From positions 1 to 64,000 of the forward strand of contig CAZSSM010000036.1 of assembly GCA_964609385.1 (NCBI GenBank): a DNA stretch of 64,000 bases, read 5' to 3'. A program made the translations under genes and the position numbers. Under the pieces are notes generated by a model. The model searched no databases. It saw only the letters and a program-made list of their open reading frames with translations, and was not told where the DNA came from. Shown one piece after another: positions 55,214-64,000 of this stretch (position 1 is its first letter; each line of letters begins with the position of its first letter). The stretch comes from CAZSSM01 sp964609385. GTDB taxonomy: Bacteria; Planctomycetota; Planctomycetia; Isosphaerales; Isosphaeraceae.

Positions 55214-58200
55214 CTATCGGCCCCGAACATCGACGGGCGGATCGGTCGCGATGTCGCCGAGGTCGCGGACTTCGCCGGGCTCCAAGATGACGTCCTCGAA
55301 GGCCATTCCGGCATACTTGCCGATCCCCCGATAGACCTCGGCGCTGTAGGGCATGCCCGGCACCAGCGGTTCGATCCGGAATCGCCCGTTGCGATCGATC
55401 TCGATCTCGAGCGCCCGCCATCGGTATCCGGAATCGCTTTCCTCTAAGCCGTCGGGGCCGGTCAAGGAGAGCATCAGATCGTGGGGCGACATCATCTTGG
55501 CGAAGGGACCGTCGGGTCTGCTGGGGAAGGGGTGGCCTTCCTCATCGAGCAATCGTCCGGTCAGACTCGCCCATCGACGCATCGGGACGACGTAGGGGGC
55601 TGTGTTGTCACCCTGAGCCGTCAGGAAGCCGATGCGTTTACGTTCCTCGTGCGTGAAGAGGATCCGTCGGGTCCGCTCAGGATGCAGGCCGGTCAGCGGG
55701 AACGACGCGGCGCGGAGGACGGGCTCGCGGTCGTTGATGAAGGTTAGGCCGTCGCTCCGCGCGCCGACGACGGGCTGGCCGTTGGGGTCGACCAGCGTAA
55801 TCCGGTTCGGTCGGTCGGCGTGGACCGTTGCCTTGAGGTTGAGCGCTCCCGAATCGATCGTCGGATTGATCAGCACGATCGCCTGGTAGCGATGCTGCCG
55901 GACCTGGGCGCCGCCAGATCGGGTCGCGACGGATACGTGGTGGTGGGTTCCATAGGCGGAGATCCGTTCTTGACGTGTCCAATCGGACTTGTTGGGGGCG
56001 AAGAATGCCTTCGGGTCGACGAAGGCTGGCCGGAGGTCGTCGCGGCCGGGCACACGGACCAGGATTGCTCCCGGTCCCGGTAGGACGAACCCCTCATAAA
56101 TCCCTGCGTCCCGTTCCGCGGCGCGGCCGACGACCCCGTCGTGTTGGAGTTCCCGGGCGCTCCGAGCCAGCCGGTTCGGGCTGACCACGGCGTAGGTCAC
56201 CTCGGCACCTTCGACCGGTTCGCCGTCCTCGTCGACGACCCGGAGTCGGAACGGGATCCCCCGGTCGCACTCGATGACCACATTGGAGTCTCCGGAGATC
56301 TGGGCGCGGGCCATGATGTAGGGGAGCCCGGGCGCGGAGACCGCCGTGACCTCCTCGGTGCTCGGATGCAGGCCGGAGATCGTAAACTGGCCGTCCTCGT
56401 CGGTGGACCGAGGATATGTCCCGTCGTCGAGGCCCTGGAACGGATCGTGGCCGGGGCCGACCCACATGCCGGGGATCGGTCGGCCGGTCCGACGGTCGCG
56501 GACGACGCCATTGACCGTGAGACCCGGTTCCAGACGGTGGGTGAACCGGGCACTAAAGGGCATCCGTTTGAAACCTATTTGTGAGGGATCGCGCCGTAGG
56601 AAGCCATCGGGCAAGACGTGGGTGAGCACGCGGATCGAGGTGTCGACCACGCCCGGCCTGCGGATCGCCAGGCCGACGATCCGGTCGCGTCCCAAGCCGC
56701 GGAGGGTGAACCGGCCGTCGGCGCCGGTCGACGCCCGGGTGTCGACCCCCGGCAACAGATCGGGCAGGCCGTTGTAGAGCGACCTCAGTGGCGGGATGAG
56801 ATGCGATCGCGTGATGAAATCTGTGGGGTCGAAGTTTTTGATCCTTTCTAGGTGTGTGTCAAGCTGATGTCCTTGAGGGATCTGGAGTGAGGTGACGCGG
56901 ACATCAGCGCCTACGAGCGGGCGTCCGTCGGGTCCGAGGAGTCGGCCCCGGATCGGGACGTCGTCCTCGGCCAGTCGAAGCGTCAGGTCGGCTCCCTTAA
57001 CGGGATCCCAGTGGGAACGGATGCCCGATCGCGTCTCGCCCCAGGTCCGGAACCAGTCGGGCGCGAGGCCGTCGGCGTCGGCGATCAGCCAACCGGGTCG
57101 GCGCCTGGGCAGGCCGTCGAGTCCGATCGTGGTCATGTCGGGTGCGTCGAAGGCGAACCGGCCGTCTTCATCGGTGACGTCGCGGACGCGGTCGGGCCGG
57201 AGCGCCTCGCGGCTCCGACCGATGAGGATCCGCGCGCCGGCCAGGGGCTCGCCGTCAGGTCCGAGGACGCGGCCGACGAAGCGGCCGGCCTGTTCGGGAT
57301 CATCGTGGTTGGTGTCGAACGCGGCTTCGGTTTCGGGTCTGGGGCCTGATTCGTCTTGCTCGGTGTTCTGGGTGATCGTCAACGGCGCGGTGACGGCGAC
57401 TGGGTCGGTTGAGCTTTCGGTCGATGTCGAGGATGGCGCAGCGAACCGGATCGCCGAGGCCAACGTGGTCCCGGTCAGGAACAGGGCGATCGTGGTCCAG
57501 AGGACCGTGCGGGTCGTCTTCGTCACGGGGCGTCTCCTAGGTTCGAGGATCCCGGCGACCCGTCGTTCCAACTCGCCTCGGCGTTCGAGGAATCCGACGG
57601 TCACGGGGCGTTTGCGGACCTCCAAGGCCAACGAGGCGATCTGCAACAGGGTCTCGCCGTAGTCGAGTGGGTCGCGATGGCCGAGCACGATGTTGTCGCA
57701 GACGTCCTCACGGGCCCGGGCCAGGTCGCGGTTCAGCAGGTGGATCGAAGGGATCGGCCAGAAGAGGGCTCTGGCCAAGCGTTGTAGGGGTGCGACGAGG
57801 TGGTCGTGTCGACGGATGTGGGCGACCTCATGCATGAGGACGTCGAAGAGCATCGAGTCCCTAAGCCGCCCGACCAGCCGTTCGGGCAGGAGGATGGCCG
57901 GTCGGAGGAGCCCGACGACCATCGGAGCGGTGGTGCAAGGTGATTCGAGCAGCCTCGGTGCCGGATAGACACCCAAGCGGGCTGCGGCCTCGACGAGTTG
58001 TCGATGACATGACGGGTCCTGGACAGGTCGCGCCGAGCGCTGAAGTGCGATGAGCGTCTCGATGGCCCTCGCGAACGTCAACAGAAGGATCAGGCTGACG
58101 ATCCCCCAAATCAGATATGCGATGGTAAGAAAGGGTTGAGCTGTTTCATTGGAGATTGTCAACGTTGTTGTGGTTTTCGGTTCGGGGCCGGTTCGCGATT

Positions 58201-58678
58201 CGTCCGAGTCGATCGCGATAGCCTTCCCGCTCGCATTCACGTCGTCGTCGTGTCCTGGCACATACGGCCTCGTGGGTGTTGACTCAGAGGGGGGCCGGTC
58301 GCGGGGCGTGGGGTTCGGGTCATCGATTGCTGAAGACGTCGTGATGCGGTCCGGCCATCGCGCGATTGGTTCCCGATCCGGCTCCGTCGGAGGGCCGTTC
58401 GGGAGGGGGATGTCGTTGGTCGTTGCGAGTCGCGTCGAGGTCCATCGGATCTCGATGGGTCGAACGCCTCCAGCGTCGAGGATTGTGGCCAGGACCGGAG
58501 CGCCTAGGCATCCGAGGAGGCAGGTGAGCAGAATCAGATGGCGGGTCGCCGGGTTGCGGCGGACCATGAGGGCGGCCAGCCAACCGACGGTCGCGATGCT
58601 CGCAACAGCCAGCGTTGTGGACAAGAACCGTTGCAAGAGCTGATCGATTAGAAGTTCAGGAGCCGTGAATAAGCTCAT
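55214..58678 (-). CDS. BlaR1-type M56 metallopeptidase with carboxypeptidase-regulatory repeats
   Basis: This 1154-residue protein has membrane helices at about 20-38, 48-66, 186-205 and near 400. The M56 zinc site HEVAHIRRHDH lies at 283-293. After the last helix is a long region (about 440-1150) of carboxypeptidase-regulatory-like repeats, for example GRVLGPDGEPLAGARILIG, GRLLGPDGRPLVGADVRV and FRLRVVDEDGEPVEGAEVTY. In the classical pathway such a sensor is activated from outside, cleaves itself and triggers cleavage of the BlaI repressor. The extracytoplasmic repeats are the likely sensor part and replace the penicillin-binding domain of BlaR1. It overlaps the BlaI-like stop by ATGA. Confidence 0.92.
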   Translation of the reverse strand: MSLFTAPELLIDQLLQRFLSTTLAVASIATVGWLAALMVRRNPATRHLILLTCLLGCLGAPVLATILDAGGVRPIEIRWTSTRLATTNDIPLPNGPPTEPDREPIARWPDRITTSSAIDDPNPTPRDRPPSESTPTRPYVPGHDDDVNASGKAIAIDSDESRTGPEPKTTTTLTISNETAQPFLTIAYLIWGIVSLILLLTFARAIETLIALQRSARPVQDPSCHRQLVEAAARLGVYPAPRLLESPCTTAPMVVGLLRPAILLPERLVGRLRDSMLFDVLMHEVAHIRRHDHLVAPLQRLARALFWPIPSIHLLNRDLARAREDVCDNIVLGHRDPLDYGETLLQIASLALEVRKRPVTVGFLERRGELERRVAGILEPRRRPVTKTTRTVLWTTIALFLTGTTLASAIRFAAPSSTSTESSTDPVAVTAPLTITQNTEQDESGPRPETEAAFDTNHDDPEQAGRFVGRVLGPDGEPLAGARILIGRSREALRPDRVRDVTDEDGRFAFDAPDMTTIGLDGLPRRRPGWLIADADGLAPDWFRTWGETRSGIRSHWDPVKGADLTLRLAEDDVPIRGRLLGPDGRPLVGADVRVTSLQIPQGHQLDTHLERIKNFDPTDFITRSHLIPPLRSLYNGLPDLLPGVDTRASTGADGRFTLRGLGRDRIVGLAIRRPGVVDTSIRVLTHVLPDGFLRRDPSQIGFKRMPFSARFTHRLEPGLTVNGVVRDRRTGRPIPGMWVGPGHDPFQGLDDGTYPRSTDEDGQFTISGLHPSTEEVTAVSAPGLPYIMARAQISGDSNVVIECDRGIPFRLRVVDEDGEPVEGAEVTYAVVSPNRLARSARELQHDGVVGRAAERDAGIYEGFVLPGPGAILVRVPGRDDLRPAFVDPKAFFAPNKSDWTRQERISAYGTHHHVSVATRSGGAQVRQHRYQAIVLINPTIDSGALNLKATVHADRPNRITLVDPNGQPVVGARSDGLTFINDREPVLRAASFPLTGLHPERTRRILFTHEERKRIGFLTAQGDNTAPYVVPMRRWASLTGRLLDEEGHPFPSRPDGPFAKMMSPHDLMLSLTGPDGLEESDSGYRWRALEIEIDRNGRFRIEPLVPGMPYSAEVYRGIGKYAGMAFEDVILEPGEVRDLGDIATDPPVDVRGR

Positions 58679-59085
58679 GCGTCGCCCCTTTTGGTTCGGT
58701 TGGTGCGTGCCCGATTGAGGAGCTTGCGGATCCGCTGGATCTCTGCGTCGTCGAGCCCCTCGTCGTCGAGCAGGGCGGCGACGAGGGTCGCGGGGGACCC
58801 ACCGCAGAGCGTCTCGACGATCTGGCGGACCTTATGTCGGATCGACTCCTGCCTTGGGCATGCAGCGCTGTAGAGGAAGGTGCGGCCCTCGACGCGGTGC
58901 CGCAACCAACCCTTCTGTTCCATCCGCTCCAGGAGCGTCCGGACGGTGTTCCTCGAGACCGGTCGGGTCGGGGCCAGAGCGTCGCGGACCTCGCGGGCGG
59001 AGACCTCAACGCGCTCCCAGACGATCTCCATGATCTCGACTTGGGCCGGTGATAATTCCGGCAACTCGGACGGCTCGTCGGACAT
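58675..59085 (-). CDS. BlaI/MecI/CopY family transcriptional repressor
   Basis: This 136-residue winged-helix protein has LSPAQVEIMEIVWERVEVSAREVRD and SRNTVRTLLERMEQKGWLRH, the DNA-binding part of BlaI/MecI proteins, then a dimerisation part with LVAALLDDEGLDDAEIQRI. The start is ATG 59085; the frame is open to 59292 but the upstream codons include a His/Asn-rich stretch and a separate methionine. The stop overlaps the M56 start in ATGA, so the pair is coupled. An imperfect inverted repeat (ACAC/GTGT at 59238-59251) upstream is a possible operator but weak. Signal and target are unknown. Confidence 0.92.
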   Translation of the reverse strand: MSDEPSELPELSPAQVEIMEIVWERVEVSAREVRDALAPTRPVSRNTVRTLLERMEQKGWLRHRVEGRTFLYSAACPRQESIRHKVRQIVETLCGGSPATLVAALLDDEGLDDAEIQRIRKLLNRARTNRTKRGDA

Positions 59086-59363
59086 CGACAACCCCACGCC
59101 TCGAACCTCGGCCGTATCCCGTGATGGCGACAATGCGTCGTCGTTATGATTGTGATGATGGCGACGCTGTGTCGCCATGTCAAGCGCCGTCGTTCCGAAT
59201 TGCGAGGTCGGGGGTTCCGTCGCGGTCGGGTTGGGATACACTGAGAGGTGTGGATCGTCGGGATCGCGGCTGCGGTCGGTGACGATCCTCATCGCCCGCC
59301 CGTTTTCGGTCGGGGCATCGCACCGCCGAGCACCGCCGAGATCTGGAGTCGAGTTGAGAGCCG

Positions 59364-59732
59364 ATGGCTGAGATCGAGACGTTCGCCAACCAGTTCCCCG
59401 ATCGCTCCTATGAGATCGAGATCCGTTGTCCGGAGTTCACCGCGGTCTGTCCCAAGACGGGCCAACCGGACTTCGGGGTGATCACGATCCAATATGTGCC
59501 CGGCGCGCGTTGCCTGGAACTGAAGAGCCTGAAGCTGTACCTGTTCGGATTCCGCGACCGCGGAATCTTTTATGAACATTCGATCAACACGATCCTGGAC
59601 GACCTGGTGGCCTCGTGCCAGCCCCGACGGATGACGGTCATCGGCGATTTCAACCCGCGTGGGGGGATCACCTCGAAGATCACGGCCCGTTACCAGGCCG
59701 GGGACGGATCACGGTCCGACCCCGCGCCCTGA
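59364..59732 (+). CDS. queF: NADPH-dependent 7-cyano-7-deazaguanine reductase QueF (type I)
   Basis: This 122-residue enzyme reduces preQ0 to preQ1 in queuosine biosynthesis. The nucleophile Cys (C29) lies in FTAVCPKTGQPDFG, with catalytic Asp (D36) seven residues later, the spacing of the family. The QueF motif is ELKSLKLYLF. The following GIFYEHSINTILDDLV is also conserved. The length fits the short type I form. The gene is transcribed away from the BlaI/M56 pair. Confidence 0.96.
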   Translation: MAEIETFANQFPDRSYEIEIRCPEFTAVCPKTGQPDFGVITIQYVPGARCLELKSLKLYLFGFRDRGIFYEHSINTILDDLVASCQPRRMTVIGDFNPRGGITSKITARYQAGDGSRSDPAP

Positions 59733-59871
59733 GGCTCGTCGCCCGGGCGATCCGGCCGGGGCGCACCGTTGAGTTCGCTCTCCACGTCGAGGTTGAGAGC
59801 GACGGGCCTGTCTGACGTGATCGGAGGTTTCGGGATCCTTCTATGTCTTCTGATGCTGGGAGGATCCGGCA

Positions 59872-60708
59872 ATGTCCGAGACTTCGATGTCCGCGTTATC
59901 CGAGCCGTCCGCGTGTCGACCGCTCATCACGATGCTGACCGACTTCGGGACCGACAGCCACTACGTGGCGGCCATGAAGGGGGTGATCCTGGGGTGGCTC
60001 GATGCGACCCTGGTCGATATCAGCCACGCGGTGGCCCCGCAGGACGTGCTCCAGGGGGCGTTTCTGTTGAGCGAGGTCTACGAGTGCTTTCCGCGCGGCA
60101 CGGTGCACCTGGTGGTGGTCGATCCGGGTGTCGGGACGTCGCGACGCCTGCTGGCCGCCGAGGGCGGGGGGTACCGGTTCGTCGGCCCGGACAACGGTCT
60201 GTTCAGTCTGGTCCGCGATCGGCTGGACGACTGGCGTTGCCGGGAGTTGAGCAACCCGGAGGTCCGTCGCGCGGAGGTCTCGTCGACGTTCCATGGCCGC
60301 GACCTGATGGCGCCGGCGGCGGCCTATTTGGCTGCCGGGGGATTCCTCGACGATCTCGGGCCGTCGGCCTTGGAGACCGTCCGATTGGCGATGCCGAGCC
60401 CGAGGATCCTGGAAACGTACCCGCCACGGATCGAGGGATGTGTGATCTACCAAGATGCGTTTGGTAACCTGATCACAAATATCGACCAAGGCCACTTAGA
60501 GGGGACACCCAATCAGTCGTGGTCTTTGGAAGTCGGTGGCACATTTGTGTCCGAACTGGTACAGACCTACGGCGAGCAGTCGCCTGGTCAGTTGGTCGCG
60601 CTGATCGGCAGCACGGGTCGGGTCGAGGTGGCGGTGGTCAACGGTCATGCGGGGCATCGGCTGGGCATCGGTCCCGGCACACGCGTGGGATTGGTCGCGC
60701 AGAACTGA
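59872..60708 (+). CDS. S-adenosyl-L-methionine hydroxide adenosyltransferase (SAM hydrolase, DUF62)
   Basis: This 278-residue protein has the family blocks ITMLTDFGTDSHYVAAMKG, VDISHAVAPQDVLQGAFLL, VHLVVVDPGVGT, FVGPDNGLFSLV and STFHGRDLMAPAAAYLA. These are characteristic of SAM hydroxide adenosyltransferases (PF01887), related to fluorinase. They convert SAM to adenosine and methionine using water; the FHGRD segment is the water-activating type. ATG 59872 has GGGAGG 8 bases upstream. Its physiological role is uncertain. The next gene begins only 32 bases after the stop. Confidence 0.93.
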   Translation: MSETSMSALSEPSACRPLITMLTDFGTDSHYVAAMKGVILGWLDATLVDISHAVAPQDVLQGAFLLSEVYECFPRGTVHLVVVDPGVGTSRRLLAAEGGGYRFVGPDNGLFSLVRDRLDDWRCRELSNPEVRRAEVSSTFHGRDLMAPAAAYLAAGGFLDDLGPSALETVRLAMPSPRILETYPPRIEGCVIYQDAFGNLITNIDQGHLEGTPNQSWSLEVGGTFVSELVQTYGEQSPGQLVALIGSTGRVEVAVVNGHAGHRLGIGPGTRVGLVAQN

Positions 60709-60739
60709 AGCCGAGGGACGGAGACAGAGGAGGTTCGCG

Positions 60740-61237
60740 TTGCCGATCACGATCAACGGAAGCAACGACGGGGCCCGAGATGGGTCGGACGATCGGCCCG
60801 AGGGGCGGGACGCCGAGTCGCGCGGTCCAGTCGCGACGTCGTGGGTGGCCTCGACGCTCTGGCGCTCGGTGGCCGACCTGGCCGCGCCGGCCGATTGGCA
60901 ACGGAACAAGTTTGGGGCCGATTATCCGTTTGTCGCCGACGAATTGGTTTTGGAGTTCGCCCACTGGGCCGCCTTGGCGCGGAGCGAACTGGTCCCAGAC
61001 TGGTCGAATCGCTTGACCGCGGCCTTGGACCGGCTTCAAGATCAACTGTCGGCGATGAGCCAAGACGGCCCGCTCTATCGGCCCGGGCTCTGGAACGCCG
61101 AGGCCCTGGTCCTCGATCCCGCCTGGCGACGGGTCCGGCAACTGGCCGAGGAGCTGCTCATCGAGCGCGATCGCGCCGACGGCGCACGGGTCGACGAGCC
61201 CGAGCCCAGGGTCGAGGGGCCTCCCGAGGCCCGCTGA
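60740..61237 (+). CDS. Hypothetical protein, helical
   Basis: This protein of about 165 residues has a charged N-terminus and helical body (WVASTLWRSVADLAAPADWQ, FVADELVLEFAHWAALARSE, LTAALDRLQDQLSAMSQ). I recognise no family. The start is TTG 60740, chosen because AGAGGAGG lies 6 bases upstream, one of the best ribosome sites in the window; an upstream frame overlaps the SAM hydrolase gene. The bioA gene follows about 70 bases later on the same strand. Confidence 0.65.
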   Translation: MPITINGSNDGARDGSDDRPEGRDAESRGPVATSWVASTLWRSVADLAAPADWQRNKFGADYPFVADELVLEFAHWAALARSELVPDWSNRLTAALDRLQDQLSAMSQDGPLYRPGLWNAEALVLDPAWRRVRQLAEELLIERDRADGARVDEPEPRVEGPPEAR

Positions 61238-61307
61238 ACGATCGATCGCACTGAGTGAAGAATTGAGTGAAGAGTCGCGAATATCAGCCGTCGTTTGGGG
61301 AATCAGG

Positions 61308-62687
61308 ATGATCGCGTCGGATCGGTCCATCGAAACGCTTCAAGATTGGGACAAGCGTCACCTTTGGCATCCGTTCACCGCCCTGGCCGACTGGGACGCG
61401 TCGGATCCGATGGTGATCGTCGGCGGGGAGGGCAACGACCTGATCGATGCCCAGGGTCGCCGTTACCTGGACGGGGTCAGCTCGCTCTGGTGCATCGTTC
61501 ACGGCCATAATCATCCGCACTTGCTAGAAGCGTTGACGTCACAGGCGCACCGGTTGGCGCACTCGACGCTGCTGGGCGCGACGCATCCGGCAGCCATCGA
61601 GCTGGCCCGCGCCCTGGCCGATCACGCGCCTGGAGACCTGACGCGCTCGTTCTTCTCAAGCGATGGGGCCTCGGCCGTCGAGGTGGCCCTGAAGATGGCC
61701 TTCCAGTACTGGCGTCAGAAGCCGAACCCCGAGCCGGATCGGACACTGTTCCTGGCCCTGGAGGGGGCGTACCACGGCGACACGCTGGGCGACGTGAGCG
61801 TCGGCGACGTGCCGGAATTCCACGCGATGTTCCGCCCATTGATGTTCCCAGTGCTCCGGGGGCCAACGCCACACCCGTATCGGAGCCCCTTCGGCGACGA
61901 TCCGGAGGTGGTCCGCGACCGCTGCCTGGAGCGGTTCGACGCCTTGCTGGGCGAGCACGCCGGTCGAGTCGCGGCGGTGATCCTGGAGCCCTTGGTCCAG
62001 GGGGCTGCCGGGATGTTCGTGCATCCCCCAGGGTTCCTCCGCGGCCTGGCCGAACTCTGCAAGCGGCACGGGACCCTGCTGATCGCCGACGAGGTGGCGA
62101 TGGGCTTCGGCCGGACCGGCACGCTCTTCGCCTGCCAGCAGGAGGACGTCGTGCCCGACTTCCTCTGCCTGGGCAAGGGCCTGACCGGCGGGTACATGGC
62201 GATGTCGTCGACGATGACCCACGACCGAATCGCGCAGGCCTTCTACGGCAAGCGCGCCGAGGGCATCACCTTCTATCATGGCCACACCTTCAGCGGGAAT
62301 CCGCTGGCCTCGGCCCTGGCCCTGGCCAACCTGGAGGTGTTCGATCAGGAGCGGACCCTGGAGCAGTTGCCGGCCAAGATCGCGCGGTTCGCCGCGCGGG
62401 TCGACCGCCTGGGGGCGCATCCGCTGGTCGGCGAGGCGCGTCAACGCGGTCTGGTCGCCGGGGTCGAGCTGGTCGCCGACAAGACGACTCGCTCGGCGCT
62501 GCCGGGCCACCTGCGGACCGGTGACCGGATCTGTCAGCGCGCTCGGGAGTACGGTGTCCTGATCCGCCCCTTGGACGACGTGGTCGTGCTGATGCCGCCG
62601 CTGAGCGTCACCTTGGAACAGATCGATACCCTGGTCGAGGCCCTCGAGCGTAGCCTCGACGACCACCTCCGCGAGCAGGCGGCCTAA
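61308..62687 (+). CDS. bioA: Adenosylmethionine-8-amino-7-oxononanoate transaminase
   Basis: This 459-residue class III aminotransferase makes 7,8-diaminopelargonate with SAM as amino donor in biotin synthesis. Typical blocks are HLWHPFTALADW, YLDGVSSLWCIVHGHNHP, LAHSTLLGATHPAAIELA, LIADEVAMGFGRTGTLFAC, and CLGKGLTGGYMAMS with the PLP lysine. ATG 61308 is preceded by GGGGA and CAGG; 61263 is a longer alternative. bioD follows 5 bases after the stop. Confidence 0.95.
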   Translation: MIASDRSIETLQDWDKRHLWHPFTALADWDASDPMVIVGGEGNDLIDAQGRRYLDGVSSLWCIVHGHNHPHLLEALTSQAHRLAHSTLLGATHPAAIELARALADHAPGDLTRSFFSSDGASAVEVALKMAFQYWRQKPNPEPDRTLFLALEGAYHGDTLGDVSVGDVPEFHAMFRPLMFPVLRGPTPHPYRSPFGDDPEVVRDRCLERFDALLGEHAGRVAAVILEPLVQGAAGMFVHPPGFLRGLAELCKRHGTLLIADEVAMGFGRTGTLFACQQEDVVPDFLCLGKGLTGGYMAMSSTMTHDRIAQAFYGKRAEGITFYHGHTFSGNPLASALALANLEVFDQERTLEQLPAKIARFAARVDRLGAHPLVGEARQRGLVAGVELVADKTTRSALPGHLRTGDRICQRAREYGVLIRPLDDVVVLMPPLSVTLEQIDTLVEALERSLDDHLREQAA

Positions 62688-62692
62688 ACCCC

Positions 62693-63487
62693 ATGAGTTC
62701 GAGCTCGGGGCCATCCCCCGCGTCCACGACCACATCCGCTCCCGCGTCCCAGGCAGGCGTCGCGTCGCGGATCGCCCCCGCGGGCCTGCCGGGCCTGTTC
62801 ATCACAGGGACCGATACGGGGGTCGGCAAGACTTACTGGACCGCGTCGATTCTCGGGCATCTTCGGCGTGCCGAGGTCGCTGCGGGTGTGGTCAAGCCGG
62901 TCGTCAGCGGTCGGAGCGACCCGCCCGATGGCCAGGACGACACCAGCGTGCTGGCCGAGGCCTTGGGCCAACCGGTCGCGCCGGAACGGATCTCGCCGTT
63001 GAGCTTCGTCGAGCCGCTGGCCCCGCCGGTAGCGGCGCGTCGGGCCGGTCGGCCGTTGCTTCTGGAGGACGTCCTGCGGGTGACCCGCGAGGCGCTGGCC
63101 TGGTGGGAGCCTCGGTCCGAGATCGTGTTGGTCGAGGGGGTCGGGGGACTGCTCTGCCCGTTGGCCGAGGGGGCGACGGTGGCCGATCTGGCCGAGGCGC
63201 TGGACTATCCGCTGCTGATCGTGGCGCGTCGAGGGCTGGGCACGCTCAACCACACGCTCTTGACGTTGGCCTGGGCGCAGCATCGGGGCCTCCGGGTCGC
63301 GGGGGTCATCCTCAACGGCGCCGAGCCGACCCGCGATCCGCTGGCCGAGCAGACCAATGCCGAGGAACTGACCCATTGGCTGGGGACCGTCCCCCTCTTG
63401 GCCGATTGTCCCCATGGCCGGCACGACCTGATGCGATCCGAGGACATCGACTGGAAAGCGATCGCGGGGCCTCCACGGGGTGTGTAG
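62693..63487 (+). CDS. bioD: Dethiobiotin synthetase
   Basis: This 264-residue protein closes the ureido ring of dethiobiotin with ATP and CO2. The P-loop is FITGTDTGVGKTYWTASIL at about residues 36-54. VVKPVVSG and LVEGVGGLLCPLAEG follow, and the C-terminal ILNG is the purine-binding region. About 30 Ser/Thr/Pro/Ala-rich residues precede the fold, more than in most BioD proteins. The gene starts 5 bases after bioA. Other biotin genes (bioF, bioB) are not in the window. Confidence 0.94.
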   Translation: MSSSSGPSPASTTTSAPASQAGVASRIAPAGLPGLFITGTDTGVGKTYWTASILGHLRRAEVAAGVVKPVVSGRSDPPDGQDDTSVLAEALGQPVAPERISPLSFVEPLAPPVAARRAGRPLLLEDVLRVTREALAWWEPRSEIVLVEGVGGLLCPLAEGATVADLAEALDYPLLIVARRGLGTLNHTLLTLAWAQHRGLRVAGVILNGAEPTRDPLAEQTNAEELTHWLGTVPLLADCPHGRHDLMRSEDIDWKAIAGPPRGV

Positions 63488-63502
63488 AATCTGTGAGGTG
63501 TT

Positions 63503-63520
63503 CCACGCGTCGGTGCGTGG
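63503..63520 (+). terminator. Small hairpin after bioD
   Basis: CCACGC at 63503-63508 pairs with GCGTGG at 63515-63520 around a 6-base loop, 15 bases after the bioD stop. The stem is short and no T-run follows, so this is a weak candidate. Confidence 0.3.
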
Positions 63521-63642
63521 GTGTGCATGCCAGGGAATAGAACGAGGCGTCTCGTGTCGAATCGCTTCGGTGTCCCCTGGATGATCACGACCCGGTGGTG
63601 TCTTGGCAGGACCCCCCAACCGCCGAGAGCGAGGGTGTCCCG

Positions 63643-64000
63643 ATGCGATTGGACAGGTTGAGGCGGCTAGGCCAGAACGTCCCGTCGGAACTCCGGCTTT
63701 CGGGCATGGGACGCGGCGACGAGAGCTTGGGCGAGGACTCCCCACAGGGTTCGGCCGAGGCCGAGCGCCCTCGCGTCGGTTCGTCGGATGATCCGATCAA
63801 TGATCTCTCGGGCCTGGTGCTCGACTCGTCGTCCGGTCCAACGGCCTCCAGTCCTAAGCCCCGCCCCGCTCCCTCAACGCCCCCTGGACCGAAGAAGAGG
63901 CGAAACGCGTCGTCGAAGCCGTCGGCTTCTCCGTTGTCGGGCCTGGTCATCGAGCCCGAGGGCGGCCCGGATCGCGGCTCGACCCGACCTCGGAAGAGCG
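63643..64000 (+). CDS. Disordered hypothetical protein, partial (runs off right edge)
   Basis: From ATG 63643, with GAGGG 7 bases upstream, the frame stays open to the end of the window (119 codons). The product opens MRLDRLRRLGQNVPSELRLS and continues with Ser, Pro, Gly and charged residues, so it is probably disordered. Two related segments, DLSGLVLDSSS and PLSGLVIEPEG, repeat an L-S-G-L-V-(L/I)-(D/E) unit. No domain is visible in this part; the folded part may lie beyond the window. Confidence 0.6.
   Translation, partial: MRLDRLRRLGQNVPSELRLSGMGRGDESLGEDSPQGSAEAERPRVGSSDDPINDLSGLVLDSSSGPTASSPKPRPAPSTPPGPKKRRNASSKPSASPLSGLVIEPEGGPDRGSTRPRKS

Noticed and set aside
61656..62735. 359-codon minus-strand frame
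   Set aside because: Antisense shadow of bioA.

Overview
The window looks like a piece of a planctomycete chromosome, most likely from the Isosphaeraceae or a close relative. This rests on gene content, not on a database search. The signs are a DUF1559 pseudopilin-like protein with a GFTLIELLVVIAIIA leader, a PEP-CTERM sorting tail, a PVC-type CxxCH haem protein, an ASPIC/UnbV FG-GAP protein, a YdjY-domain protein, and a serine/threonine kinase coupled to an ECF sigma factor. Most genes are G+C rich. By eye, G+C drops in about 30.4-37.5 kb and again in about 45-50.3 kb.

Layout. 1-10 kb: a surface/secretion set (DUF1559 protein, small lipoprotein, two tandem membrane-anchored TPR paralogues), a PEP-CTERM protein, a TPR-FG-GAP-ASPIC lipoprotein and a broken AlbA_2 gene. 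10-26 kb: a PQQ-type sugar dehydrogenase fused to a cytochrome-like tail, a DUF2945-DUF3140 fusion, an SDR oxidoreductase, a rhomboid protease overlapping an SDH/Clp-fold protease gene, an acyltransferase-3 protein, a PDZ protein, a PVC haem protein, an HTH-plus-membrane orphan and an SGNH-like hydrolase. 26-30 kb: a SAM methyltransferase, a TrkA-N/RCK membrane protein, a zincin and a class II Fic protein.

30.4-37.7 kb is an accessory island. Three diverged copies of an intergenic repeat of about 300-380 bp frame an exported ADP-ribosylglycohydrolase, a secreted EF-hand haloalkane-dehalogenase-like protein, a frameshifted ThuA protein and a SnoaL-like protein. A decayed IS5-type element with recognisable terminal inverted repeats and an IS66 TnpA remnant lie among them.

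37.7-45.3 kb: a small hypothetical protein, an FAD oxidoreductase, a YdjY protein, a PHB-depolymerase-like esterase, and a subtilase followed by a free-standing protein that resembles a subtilase propeptide. 45.6-50 kb is the most unusual locus. An ECF sigma factor overlaps a 1103-residue kinase that ends in a formylglycine-generating-enzyme-like domain. That gene overlaps one for a small cysteine-rich protein containing C-T-A-G-R, which fits the sulfatase recognition pattern C-x-(P/A)-x-R.

50-64 kb: a putative papain-like protein, a class I methyltransferase, a secreted orphan, a glycosyltransferase, a BlaI/M56 sensor-repressor pair with an extended regulatory-domain sensor, then housekeeping genes: queF, a SAM hydroxide adenosyltransferase, bioA and bioD. 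A disordered protein gene runs off the right edge. No rRNA, tRNA, CRISPR array or replication origin was recognised.
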